The notes beneath the pieces are model-generated. The model was given only the letters and a program-made list of their open reading frames with translations, ran no database searches and was not told where the DNA came from. A stretch of DNA of 64,000 bases from Ricinus communis (lineage: Eukaryota; Streptophyta; Magnoliopsida; Malpighiales; Euphorbiaceae), in the NCBI RefSeq assembly GCF_019578655.1, contig NC_063257.1:6324001-6388000 (forward strand), given 5' to 3'. Each line of letters opens with the position of its first letter. Position 1 is the first letter of the stretch. Shown in pieces: positions 49,401-60,105 of the stretch. A program made the translations under genes and the position numbers.

Positions 49401-49982
49401 AGCCTATTAGGTTATGATCAGTCTCTGATAGACTATTGGCCTATGGCCTGACGAGTACGAGCAGCTTGTTAAACCTAATAGGGGGGTAATTCTCTCCCTA
49501 GGGACTAGGAAATTCAAACTGGAAACCTAATGATGTAGATTTCAAGCTTTTACCACTGGGATATCCTTGCAGGAACCTAGCTTGTTAAACCTTTCCAGTG
49601 AATTTTGTCTATAGAGTTAAATTATGAGTACAAAAAAATGAGGGGTCATTCTCTCTTTAGGGACTTGGGTATTCAAACTTGAAACCTACTGATATAGATT
49701 TCAAGCTTTTACCAATGGGGTATCCTTGCAGGAACCTAACTGGTTAAACTCTTCTACGAACTTTTTTCACACCAAAATGAATCTTGATTCTGATGAAGCT
49801 CTTTAAGAAAATTATATAAAACCAAAAATACAGTACCAGTACATCAATAGACACAATAGTTATCAGCCACATACAGATGTTAACACTGAGGAGAGCACAC
49901 TTACATGTGTAGCATGAAACTGTAGCCGGAAGACAACCTTTACTTTTGTTTTCTCAAGCTTCCATTTAGTGATCCTCGACAT
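39767..49982 (-). CDS. Giant NT-C2 / coiled-coil protein, At1g22060 type
   Basis: Ten coding exons were traced: 49982-49905, 49068-48868, 48764-48642, 48445-48408, 48333-48201, 47698-42470 (5.2 kb), 41808-41653, 41487-41389, 41310-41168 and 40046-39767. All phases agree and give about 2,159 residues. The N-terminus MSRITKWKLEKTKVKVVFRL opens an NT-C2 (EEIG1/EHBP1-type) domain through GWDKLFISFIPADSGK, GTCKWADPIYETTRLLQD and GSSRSSILGEATINLA to about residue 150. An acidic/Ser region follows, then almost 2,000 residues of coiled coil. Residues about 1094-1406 are eight tandem 35-residue repeats plus partial ends. The C-terminus is a conserved short block ending SSSASLGDHS. NT-C2 domains are thought to tie proteins to membranes or cytoskeleton; the molecular role here is unknown. 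At1g22060 is of similar size (about 2,000 residues). Confidence 0.92.
40365..40423. repeat. (AT)n microsatellite in an intron
   Basis: About 59 bp of AT dinucleotides inside the last intron (40047-41167) of the coiled-coil gene. Probably length-polymorphic. Confidence 0.93.
44055..44990 (-). repeat. Tandem 105-bp coding repeats
   Basis: Inside the 5.2-kb exon, a 105-bp unit recurs with start points such as 44163, 44268, 44374 and so on. The unit encodes LKESLQSLxDENxALxxxSx then DKxEESAKLxxELN, that is 35 residues or five heptads. Eight full units plus partial units at both ends are seen. Units are diverged but in perfect register, with no frame breaks. Confidence 0.92.
49483..49749 (-). repeat. 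Two direct copies of a tRNA-like (SINE-type) repeat
   Basis: Copies at 49483-49590 and 49642-49749, each 108 bp, lie in the first coding intron of the coiled-coil gene. On the minus strand each reads GGATATCCCAGTGGTAAAAG (A-box-like) and, about 30 bp later, GTTTGAATTTCC or GTTTGAATACCC (B-box-like). The layout is that of a tRNA-derived repeat. They are similar but not identical, so the duplication is not recent. Confidence 0.7.
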
Positions 49983-51390
49983 GACTGGAACATTAATCTA
50001 TCATCAGCTGCATAACAGTTCAGAACCAATAAGATAGTTAGATTCACCAGGCAAAGAAAGTAGAATTGATGCTTTTGTTCAAATGAAATTCTCTTTGGAA
50101 GCAGCAACCAACAAGCTGGATAGCCATCATGGAGAATTGTGAATTGTGATGATTTCCCGAGACTTCAGCAAGCAGGTTATCAAGAAATTTTATGTAGATA
50201 AATAAAAAAAGTAAACAATGAAGGAAACAAAGAACTTGAGGCAAACTTCAACTAAGACAGCCCGGCACCTAAAAGTATCAGGTGTAACTACTGAAAAATG
50301 GACAGCCAAAAGTACATTTAGAAAACATAATTGCAGTACTAAAAAATACAAAACCGATCACAGAACCATGGCAGCATAAGAACCAGTAAACTACAGCTAA
50401 GTCATAACAAACACATTTAATTGCAACCACGCCAGTACTAACTAACGTATTAAGTTAATTCAGCAGCAAATGAACATTGCATGAAAACAAATAACCATTA
50501 ATAACAAATTCAAATAGTAAAGTGTCATCTCTGGTATCTTATAAATCTCTTTCCTCAATTATAACACAATCAGGATAAAAAACTAACTCAAATGCAGATA
50601 CAAAATCCTTGACCCAGACACTATCACTGATCCCAAGGAAAACCAGAAAGCACTAAACAAGACAAGATCCAACTACTTGCAACAACTCCATGCCTTTTGT
50701 CCATTTCCTCAGAAACCAAACAGAAGGTAAAACAAATGCAAGTCAAAATTGCAGCTAAAGAGAACAAAAGTAACAAATTTTAAGCTAATTGTAGATCATA
50801 CCTGCTTCAATGAGGCATAAACATTCTTAAATTGTCAACCCCAAAAAAGATATATCAAAATGCCAACTAGAGAAGACACACCACGATCCAAACCCTACAA
50901 GAATACAGTGATTTTCAAAATCTCAACCTCATAAAACGACAAACAAGCACCAAAAACGCACCCGCTACTACTCCACAGTAAAAGACTTAAAGAGGGTCAA
51001 AAAAAGACTGACACAAAAGAACAAAGAGTAAAAAAGAATCCAAAAAACCAAAATGTCTAGCTAAATGTAGAAAAATATGCACCCTTGAAAGTCTACTTCA
51101 AGAAAGCTTCAAAATAATAAAATAAAATAAAATTTCTTAAGAAACAAAACAAAACAAAAATAATAATACAAAGAAAAGGCAAAAGAAACAGTACTGCATT
51201 TACCAGTATTAGAACTTTAACTAAAGAAATGCAGAACCCAGAAAATGTAGTGAAGTAAAACAAAGAGATTTAAGCAAATACTTGAGATTTAGATCATGGG
51301 TAGTTTAAATTAAGAAACTTTATTCAAAGATTTGACATAAAAACTTAAACTTTAGTATTAGTGTTTGAATAAAATGAGGGGTTAGTTAGG

Positions 51391-51530
51391 TACCAATCGA
51401 CGGATCTGCCGGGTGCTTAATGTGGAAGCGAGAATAGGGAATCTTTACAGAGAAGGTTCTCTTTCTTTGTCTTAGCTTCAGACAGAGAGAGGGAGAGAGA
51501 AAGAGAGAGAAGGAGATTTCCAAGGAACTG
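51391..51530 (-). promoter_or_regulatory. 5' leader exon of the coiled-coil gene
   Basis: On the minus strand a CT-rich tract (about 51484-51512) leads into a leader ending in a donor (GATTG before GTACCTAAC, cut at 51391). The start codon lies 1.4 kb further, after an acceptor TTATGCAG at about 50010, with a possible extra leader exon ending near 50800. No ATG starting a long frame precedes the proposed start. Long leader introns are common in such plant genes. Confidence 0.5.
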
Positions 51531-53735
51531 TGTTGTGTTTTTTATTTTATTAATTTGGGTTGTTGGGATTTTCGGAAAAGAGTGAATTTTTGGTTGATAA
51601 AAAGAGATTATAAGAGAAGAAATGGGATTTAATTAATTAATAAGGTGAGATGGAGGTGAAATTGAAGGTGAAATATCTACTATCAGTCGTAAAGGATTTT
51701 TTTTAGTAAAGATGGAGAAGGAATGATAAATAATATGGTATTAAAGAAAAGAGACATCCCGCCAAAGCATGGAAAACTGTTGTTGTCAGCTTGACATTGT
51801 TGATTAATTATTATATAAATATATTTGATCATGATGACATGTGCCTAATGTGTAAATTACTATTATAACCCAGAGCTGCGCCCTGTATGGGAAAGACATT
51901 AAGATGTATTAATAAAGTTTTGGTTTAAAAGATACGTATAATTAAACCGTAAACTGTTTCAAATATTTTAAATGAATATCTGGTATTATTATATTAATTA
52001 TTACACTAGGCTTAGCACATTTTGATTAAATTTAATTAAATTATTTTGACAATTTACACTTAAATGGATCGGATAACCAGCGAGTTAAGCCACATTGTTA
52101 ATAAAAATTATGAGTCTTTTCTTTTCTTGTTTTTTGGCTGGGGGCTGCAATTGGCTACGCAGGACCACCATATGTGACAGAACAGAGGGTTGTAATTGAC
52201 TAATCAAGACTGACTAGTTTCCACTTTGGAGGGTCTGGGGACATGTTTCGGACCAGATTTAGCAATTGGATTCTTCTGGCTGTTGCAGAATCATCATGAG
52301 TTATTCAATATTTTGCATTCGAAGATAAGAATGTTAGCTCTTTCCGGATGCAATATTATTATTGCAGGATTGAAAAACATATCCCTCTTGAAAAAAAAGA
52401 AAATTTTGTACATTGTTGCATGTGTACTTCGACTAGCCAGGCCAAGCTTCATAAAAGGAATCGGTGTAAATTATTGAAATAGTACATTATTGACTGAGCC
52501 CCATAGGTAATAATAATTACATATTCTTTTCGAGTTATAAAATATATAAAAATAAAAAATTATATTTAATTTTAAAATTTACATGTAATTTTATTTAAAA
52601 TAGTAAAATAACTCGAATCGATTTATATTGTTCTCTTATGAAACAAATTTAAAGTTGCTTTTTTTTTTTTTATACATTGATCGGATGATTGATCAAAAGG
52701 GAAAATAGACAAATAGGAGGTGTAAGGTAGCCAAAATATGAAGCAACAAACAAGTGGTGATTGATGAGCAGTGGGTTCAATTTCAAGAATGCAAGAATTT
52801 AGGCATGGAAATTTTTGCATCAATGGGGTCTACTTGTAATTTAAATATACACAAAAGCACATGGGTATGGTCTAGTCTATTGGTTTCTAGTCGGATGAGA
52901 TTAGCATTATATCTTCACAGCTAAGCCAATGGCCCTTTATCACGTGATAACCCCCTTTCTTATCACGTGCATTACATCTATAAAGATCCTCGTATTCACT
53001 GTTCAATTGTGTGGAATTAGAAAAAGACTGAAAAGGAAGAAAGGCAAAGTGCTAATGACCCCTAAAAAGAAAAGCAAAACAAACAAAAACAAAAGGGATT
53101 ATGTTGTAAAACTGTAGGCTTAATGGGTTTCTTTAGTGATTTGGTTCTCCTTAATATGATGATCTTAAATTATGGGTCCTACCCATTTGCCTAATTAGCA
53201 ATCTTTCCTAGCTATTGAGAAAGTGAATTTAGACAAAGGGTATCATTCAACAACTCCCACTTTTAAGATCTTCTGAAAATGGTTTTATTATTCGTAAGTG
53301 CCTTTCTTGACCTGAGTCCCATAGAGTGTGGGTTTTATGAGTACATATGACATTTGGTAATTAAAGAAATGACTTCGAAGGAGAAAGTTTTTAGGACAGG
53401 ACCCATCAATAAAAAGGAAGCTTACAATGGAAAATGATGCCATTATGAGATATAATTATTGGGTTTAAGGGAGTTAGGAGATATAATTCTTGGGTTAAAG
53501 TGGGTTTTGGATTTTGAAATAATTTTTTTTTCTTTTCTTTCACCTTAATGATTCCCATGGAATCTCAAAATCTATTTTCTTATATGTCATCCAATTCATT
53601 CATATACTATTACATTTTGTATTAATATAGGGAGAAGGATAGAAGTCAAAAGTTCTGTTTTTTTTTTTTGTGGGATGTAAGATTGACTGTTAGAACTCAC
53701 AGATTTCACCCAAAAAAATTGTACTAAATTCAGTA
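51531..53735. other. Intergenic region upstream of the coiled-coil gene
   Basis: No gene seen; short frames only. Two CACGTG sites lie close together at 52937-52969. The remainder is A+T-rich. Confidence 0.5.
52937..52969. promoter_or_regulatory. Paired TTATCACGTG sites
   Basis: A perfect 14-bp palindrome TTATCACGTGATAA (52937-52950) is followed 23 bp later by TTATCACGTG (52960-52969). Both have a G-box core with the same left flank. No start codon is near. Confidence 0.35.
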
Positions 53736-53743
53736 CTTATATC

Positions 53744-54346
53744 TAGACCTGTTCATGAGCCTGGGTACCCGCCCAGGCCCGCACTCTTTGGGCCGGCCTT
53801 GAACAATAATTTTTGTGTACAAGTCTAGTCCGACCCGAACCCATAAAAAGCCCAAATTTTTCGGGCCGGGCTTGGAATTTTCATAAAAATCCAAACCAGA
53901 CCCGACCCGGCCCGATGTTTAGTTTAATTAGGAAAAAAAAAAACGTCATACCTAGCATTCAAACTTTCGACCTTCAACTTATAATTAAGTGTTACATACC
54001 AATTAGCTACCTATTATTTCTGTTTATAATTTTATTGTTATTAATAATATATTTAAATAAAACTAAACTCAAGCCCGATCCGAACCCGCCAAGCCCGACC
54101 CGAACCCGCCAAGCCCGACCCGAACCCGCCAAGCCCGACCCGAACCCGCCCAGACCCGATCCGTATTTATAGGTTTAACAATTGGTCGGGCCGGGCCGAG
54201 CTTTTTAAAAAATTTCGAGCTCGGACTTGGGCTAAAAGATATTAAAAAATTCTCGGGCTTGGGCAGGCTCAGGCTTGTTCAAAATAAAGTCAAGTCCGGT
54301 CAGGCCCGGCCCGAACCTGCCCAAGCCCGGCCCATGAACAGGTCTA
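53744..54346. mobile_element. hAT-type miniature transposon (copy 2), 603 bp
   Basis: The perfect 14-bp inverted ends TAGACCTGTTCATG and CATGAACAGGTCTA are flanked by 8-bp target duplications CTTATATC (53736-53743) and CTTATATA (54347-54354). It has the same structure as the copy at 11022, in opposite orientation, with shared G+C-rich shoulders and the shared tRNA-like core at about 53935-54015. A 20-bp unit (AAGCCCGACCCGAACCCGCC) is repeated in tandem about four times at 54073-54150; copy 1 lacks this array. The open frame of Pro/Asp/Arg repeats across it is not a gene. Confidence 0.88.
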
Positions 54347-54539
54347 CTTATATATACTGAATACATGTTGTAAATAACAGCATTCTTTTGAATTTGTTAA
54401 AAAAGGAAAAAAGAAAAGAAAAGAAAAAAAGGGTTTGTTTAATGAACTCTAGCCCAATAGTTGATGGGCTACAACCATTAAAATACTTGTTGCCTGTGTT
54501 TGGAAGCCCAATATTAAGAAAAGAGTATCACTGAAAAGC

Positions 54540-55504
54540 GGCTTAAAGGGCAAATTGGGGCCAATACACAAATCACCTATATTTTAATTTTTTGTTATTT
54601 TATCCACCAATTTGTCAAAAGTGGTCATTTTACCCATCAATTAGCTTTAAAGTGGCGCATGTCTTGCGAACTCAGATTTACTCATTAAAAATATTAAATA
54701 TATACATATATATAAATAAATAAAATATAAATCCATGAAGAGTTTATTCAATCTTCATACCAGTCCTTTTGGATTTGTGTCCATTCTCTCCTAATCTCTT
54801 TTGATTTGTACCAATGTCTTTCAAGCTACCCAAATCAGGAAGATTATTAACAAAAAAAAAAAAAACTATATAGACCAAGATTAAGAAATCAAGAACTAGA
54901 ATGTCATCAACATGAAGAAAAAAAAAAGAGAACATAAGCAATAATATGATGTGCAAATTTAAGAGTGGAAGTGATGATGATATGATGTTGGCAGTGGAAG
55001 AGGATATTAAGGACGGTAAAAAAACAACAAATTGGTGGAGGTGGATGTTATGCAGGAAATGGGACTATTTGTGGGATTGTTTGTAAAGAAGGAAAGCATT
55101 TTGTTTCGATTTATTATGTTGATTCTAAGAATTTTTTTTTTCATTCTTAGTTTTGATTTTAGATAGACAGAGGATTTGGTGTTTGCTGGATTTTAGTTTT
55201 GGGTTATAAAATTGTTAATTTTTTATTTAAATATTTCTTCTGTTCATTATGATTTTGATTTAGCTAAAAAATCAATAATAAGAAACTTTGTTTTTTTAAA
55301 ATCAACTTTTTTACAAAATATTATTCAATAAAAAGAATTTACAGGCTTTAGAGTGAAATTGAATTTCACGCATCATTAACAGATTAAAAAATTGGTATTT
55401 AGACCACTTTTGATAAGTATGAGGGTTGATGGGCTAAAAAGTTTTAAAGAATGGATAAATTGGCAATCGTGTCTAGGTTTGGGGGGCAAATTGCCCTTTA
55501 AGCC
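54540..55504. mobile_element. Second MULE-type transposon, 965 bp
   Basis: Left end GGCTTAAAGGGCAAATTGGG; right end, read inverted, GGCTTAAAGGGCAATTTGCC. Flanks carry a 9-bp duplication with one mismatch (CTGAAAAGC at 54531-54539, CTGAAAAGT at 55505-55513). No transposase frame. It belongs to a different family from the element at 25603. Confidence 0.75.
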
Positions 55505-56223
55505 CTGAAAAGTGCCCATGAAAGTGATTGAAGATAGATTTTGGTAGTGTTTTTTTTTTTTTTTTGCATGAACAATGGTAACAAATTAGAAAAATATTAG
55601 CGATGGAAGTAACTGAAATTCAATTCAGGAGCACAAAAAGGGCTAAAAGAAAGAGAAATTATACAATGAAACTGGTATCTCAATTCAGTAAGTGTCAGTT
55701 AAAATAATATTCCATTGAAAGAAAAACACCTAATAAATTATATGATAAGTTGGTACAAAAGGCTTAAAAGAGTGGGACTCTTCTATCCATATATAAAGTA
55801 AATGGTTCTCATGTCACTTGTTATTATTGGATGAATGATTCTTTTGCAAGTTTGGCTCTGATAAAGGACTCTCCCTTTTGGATGATTTGGGGTTAAACCC
55901 AATCCTTTAGGAAACTTCCATTACTTAATCAATTACTCAACTCGCAAAAGTGCTAGTTTAGAGTGCTACTAATTTCATAAGGTGGAGTTGAATCTCAAAT
56001 CAATCACCATCTTCAACATTGACAAAATTAAATGTAAAAGAAAAGTTAATATTAGAAAAATGTACCAGGAATAAGATTCCCAGAAGTCTAACAAGATATA
56101 TAATTGAGAACATTTTCTTTTTACAATACTTTGAATATGCCAACTAAAAGCCCTAAAATAAATTAAAAAGAAAGATTTATAATCCTTAGTATGGCAAGAA
56201 ACAGTATTTTCTTCAAGACAGCC

Positions 56224-56455
56224 TTAGGCACACTGAACTTCCATAATCTTTATTTGAAGAGACTTTAGCAGAATGACGCTTCTTGAAGACCCTGAAGAAA
56301 GAACCGCAATTTTCTTCCTCTTCTTTTCATTAGCAACAGCAACTCCTTTCTCCGATGCTTCTTTCTTCATAAATTCCTTCATCTTTGCTTTATGTAACTT
56401 TTTCATGACATAAACTTCTGCTAGAGTAGTTCCTCCAAAACCGGATAATCAATCT
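56224..56455 (-). pseudogene. Broken copy of the small-protein family
   Basis: On the minus strand the frame SGFGGTTLAEVYVMKKLHKA matches the gene at 57385, but the bases that should hold its ATG and MATA are deleted (about 33 bp missing) and an in-frame TGA lies just upstream. Downstream, the frame shifts in the Lys-rich part. The family end (GSFFRVFKKRHSAKVSS) then continues in another frame, while the open frame ends as ILLKSLQIKIMEVQCA. Translation from the internal Met would give a 60-residue product with a foreign tail. Best called a pseudogene. Confidence 0.75.
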
Positions 56456-57163
56456 AGACATGAATATATGATGCAGGAAAAAGAAAATTGTTGATTGGCT
56501 TCGCCACCAAGAAAATTAGACTGATGTTTGTTTAAACATATGTGAGATTCAGAGTGCTTGTTTCCAAGATTGTTGCGTAAGCAAATACGTGGCATGCAGT
56601 GGGCGGCATATATATATATATATAGCATAGCAATGCAACATATATGTATATATGTATATAGATAATTACATATTTGGATCTTGAACTTTTTAAATTTTAA
56701 TAATTGGGCATCTAAATTTTAATTTTAGTTGAATGGGGCATCTAATGATTCTCATGTCACTTGTTATCATTGAAAGGAATTTCCCAAATCCTTTTAGAGC
56801 TAATTTAAAACGGTACTCATTTCATATAAGGTGACTTTGATTCTCAATCCCGTTCTTCAAATATTGAAAAAATTAAAGAAAAAAAAAAAGAATTAGTTAA
56901 AATAGAAAACGGTATACAAGAATTAGCTATTGTGAACAAAATATAATTGAGAAGACAATCTTTTTACAAGAGATGAGATCCAATATTTCAACAAACATAT
57001 AAAACAATAACATTCCTCATCTTGGATTTTTCTTTTCTATATTAAGAACTTTAATATCCTCAAACAAATTAAAGAAAGATGTTAATCGTTAATCATAGGC
57101 CTAAACTGCAAATATATAGCATGACTAGAAACAGCGTTTTCTTCAAGACAACCAAATGCAGAC

Positions 57164-57385
57164 TTAACTTCCAAGATCTTCACCTGAAGAGACTTTGGCA
57201 GAATGGCCCTTCTTGAAAACCCCAAAGAAAGAACCACTGGATTTCTTGATTTTCTTTTCCTTAGCAACTCCTCTCTCTGCTGCTGCTTCTTTCTTCATGA
57301 GTTCCTTCATCTTTTCTTTATGTAACTTTCTCATGACATAAACTTCTGCTAGAGTAGTTCCTCCAAAACCAGATGCTGTTGCCAT
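57164..57385 (-). CDS. Small Lys-rich protein of unknown function (73 aa)
   Basis: Single-exon frame MATASGFGGTTLAEVYVMRK, then LHKEKMKELMKKEAAAERGV, a Lys-rich linker, SFFGVFKKGHSAK and SGEDLGS. I do not recognise a named family. It shares two blocks with the gene at 60345: A-x-V-x-R-x-LHKEKMK near the N-terminus and F-x-x-(M/V)FKK-x-H followed by S-x-EDL near the C-terminus. No signal peptide or membrane segment; predicted helical and basic. A clear TATA box lies 180 bp upstream. It is unit 2 of a tandem duplication whose other copy is broken. Confidence 0.7.
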   Translation of the reverse strand: MATASGFGGTTLAEVYVMRKLHKEKMKELMKKEAAAERGVAKEKKIKKSSGSFFGVFKKGHSAKVSSGEDLGS

Positions 57386-57562
57386 GGCTAAGCTTGAAAC
57401 AGAAGATAATGAATCAATGTAGATATATGAGTATGATGCGGTTAAAGTTGTGGGTATAATATACACTGCAGCAGAAGAAGGAAAACAAGCTCGTACAAGA
57501 CGATGAAGTTGAGGATGATCAGGAAGATAAGGAGTAATGAATGAACGAATGAATGAATGTGT

Positions 57563-57570
57563 TATTTATA
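57563..57570 (-). promoter_or_regulatory. TATA box of the small gene at 57385
   Basis: TATAAATA on the minus strand, followed by a leader with repeated CATT units. Good match to the plant consensus and a plausible distance. Confidence 0.6.
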
Positions 57571-57770
57571 GGCTTCTGGTAATGTGAACTTGGACGATAC
57601 AATTTGTGGGGGACACGAAAAGAAGTAAGTTCGTGTACTTTATGGACTGGCTTAGCGACCAAGAAAATTATCCTATTTGTATCGACGTGTGTGATATTCA
57701 GATTGGCTAGTCTCCAAGACTGTTCTTCCAGGAAAGATCGCGTAAGCAAAGATGTGGCATCTTCGGATAT

Positions 57771-58735
57771 ACATAAGACATAACCATCAATTTTTATTTA
57801 CACCATATGTACATACTGCATCAACTAAAAAGATAATACATATATTATAAATATTTTATATTTTATATATAATAATTATTTATTAATTTGATATATATAT
57901 ATATAAGTAATAATATATATTTGGACTATATAAGAGTTTTTTCATAAAAATACAACTTTCATAAAATATGTACTAATTATTTAATAATAAAATATAAATG
58001 ATGGTATAATATGTGTACATATGAACAACATATATAGAGAAGGACTGCCATACTTGCATGTGGACCCTTCATTGCTTGGCGGAGTAATATTGAATTGACC
58101 TGATCAATATATTAATTGTGGATACATGAAAATGAGGTTTTCTTGGAGGTCAAGAATGGCCGGAGATGAGGTATGTATTGGCGTCATCGGTCTCTGCTAG
58201 TTTGGCGTAGGTAGAGTGGTGTGCTAGACGGCGCCATTTCAGCAGAATTGACCAAGGAAGAAACTATAGCAACCGCCAAAAGCTTACCATAGAAATTTCT
58301 TCTTTTTTTTCTTTTCTTTTTCTTCTTAATGAGATAAGTTTAATTCGTACTTACATTAATTCTATGATAAAGTATTTTCTTTTGATTACGTTACTAAAAC
58401 ATTTATTAATGTAAATATTTGATATATTCACATATTAAATTATTACATTTTTTAAAGTACAAAAACAAAGATCTTTAATAATAGATTTAATTTATGGTAA
58501 ACGTATTTATTAGGCGTTTATATATTTTATATATATATCATTTGTATTTCATTATTTTCTTTTTTAGAAAAAGAAAAAAAAGAAGAAGTCCCTAATTATG
58601 ATTCATCAACAAACACAAACATAAAGTTAAAATTTTAAATTGTTTTACACATAGACCTATATTTTGTGCAGATGATAAGTAACATTACGAATTTTGCTCA
58701 AGATCTATACAAATTAAATTTTAGAAAAAGAAAAT
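57771..58735. other. Intergenic region between small genes, left part
   Basis: A+T-rich. A short island of higher G+C at about 58150-58290 has no clear frame and may be a gene fragment. Confidence 0.4.
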
Positions 58736-58739
58736 GGTC

Positions 58740-59400
58740 TGTTTGATCATGAATTTATGTCCAATGATTAAATACATAAATTTTAATCCTTTCAGCAATT
58801 GGCTTTTTAAACTTATCTTCAATGGTCAAATATATTTAATTTAATTTTTTTTTCATAAAATAATTTTCTAAATTTGTGTCCAATTGTCAAATACATCCAA
58901 TTTAAATTTTTTTAAAAAGTGAAATAATGTTAGATTTTTAGATTCTAAAGAATTATAAAAATAAAATAATATTTATTTCATTATTTTACTATACAATAGT
59001 GACCTACAATATAAAAATGTATTTTATAAAATTTAAAATTTAAAATTGATTGACCTAAAAATAATAAGTATTAAATAAGTCAAATTTCAACTTTCTTAAT
59101 AGATAAGCTTATAATTTGTTATCTTTTTAGGTCAATTAAATTTGAACTTTATATTTTACTAAACACACTCTTGTAAAGTGCATCACTAGATATTATATCA
59201 CTAAATTAATAAAATAAATATTATTTTTAAATTAGATGTATTTGACTTTTAAATATAAATTCAAAAAATTATTTAGTAAAAATATTTTAATTCGGTATAT
59301 TTGACCATTAGGAAATAAGTTTAGAGGACTATTTGTCAAAAAAAATTAAATTAATTATATTTGACCCTTAAAAATAAATCAAGAGGTAAATTCAACCTTC
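58740..59400. mobile_element. Fold-back element with modular inverted arms
   Basis: The left arm (about 58740-58920) and the right arm (about 59220-59400) are inverted copies. Both contain repeated sub-units with the signature CAATGGTCAAATATA or CAATTGTCAAATACAT followed by T-rich sequence. The outer arms are roughly 180 bp and the centre about 300 bp. No open frame; target duplication not resolved by eye. Boundaries are approximate. Confidence 0.6.
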
Positions 59401-60105
59401 GTACTTTAAAAAACATATAGTACTACCAATTATCTCCTAAACAACGTCAAAATCAATAAATACTTAATTTTCATAGAGAAATTTAAAATATTATTGCTAT
59501 TTTATGTTTATTTGAATTGGAAAGATATTTTCTCAAGAAAATTAATTATAAGAAATAGAAAACCTAACAAAAAGGTAAGAGAATTCAATTGATTAACTAG
59601 TAATTTTTTTTTAAAAAGAGAAGTATATATGAAAGTAAAAATAAACAGTACTTAAGATGTTGATTTTAAAAGCTTTTCAACAAAAAGTTGTTTGTCTGAT
59701 AAGAAAAAAAGAAAAGCAAATAGTTGTTTCTTAATTATGTTATCTTTTGGACTAATAATAATCAAATTTATTATCCCCTGTACAGTGTCATTGGCTTTGC
59801 AAAGTCGTGAATTCATGCTTTTTATTTGTTTAAAATTCTTCCCCCAACCTCTCCCACAGCAAAGTTTCTTGGTTTACTTGATTAATTAATCCTTAAACCT
59901 TCTAGCTTGCATGTATTGCATGATTTTCTTGAGATAAGTAACTGGAATGGATAATAATGGAAAGACGAGATAAGGTTGGGCAGATTGGTCTACATATTCT
60001 GTTTATCTTTCCCATTAACTATTTCATATAAAGATATCATACAGCCATACACTTCAATGAAAACTACTGTCTACCATGCTTTAGGTTTCTGTGTGTTTGC
60101 TCCTT

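Larger units (their letters stand above)
55806..57760. repeat. Tandem segmental duplication carrying two small genes
   Basis: Unit 1 (55806-56595) and unit 2 (56749-57760) share their 3' flank (TTCTCATGTCACTTGTTAT), gene body and promoter side (a GCGTAAGCAAA block ending GTGGCAT). Unit 1 is shorter, largely through loss of leader sequence including the start codon. The duplication thus copied a whole gene with its promoter. Confidence 0.8.

Noticed and set aside
53813..54172. 119-codon frame rich in Pro, Arg and Asp
   Set aside because: It lies wholly inside the hAT element and is produced by its 20-bp tandem units.
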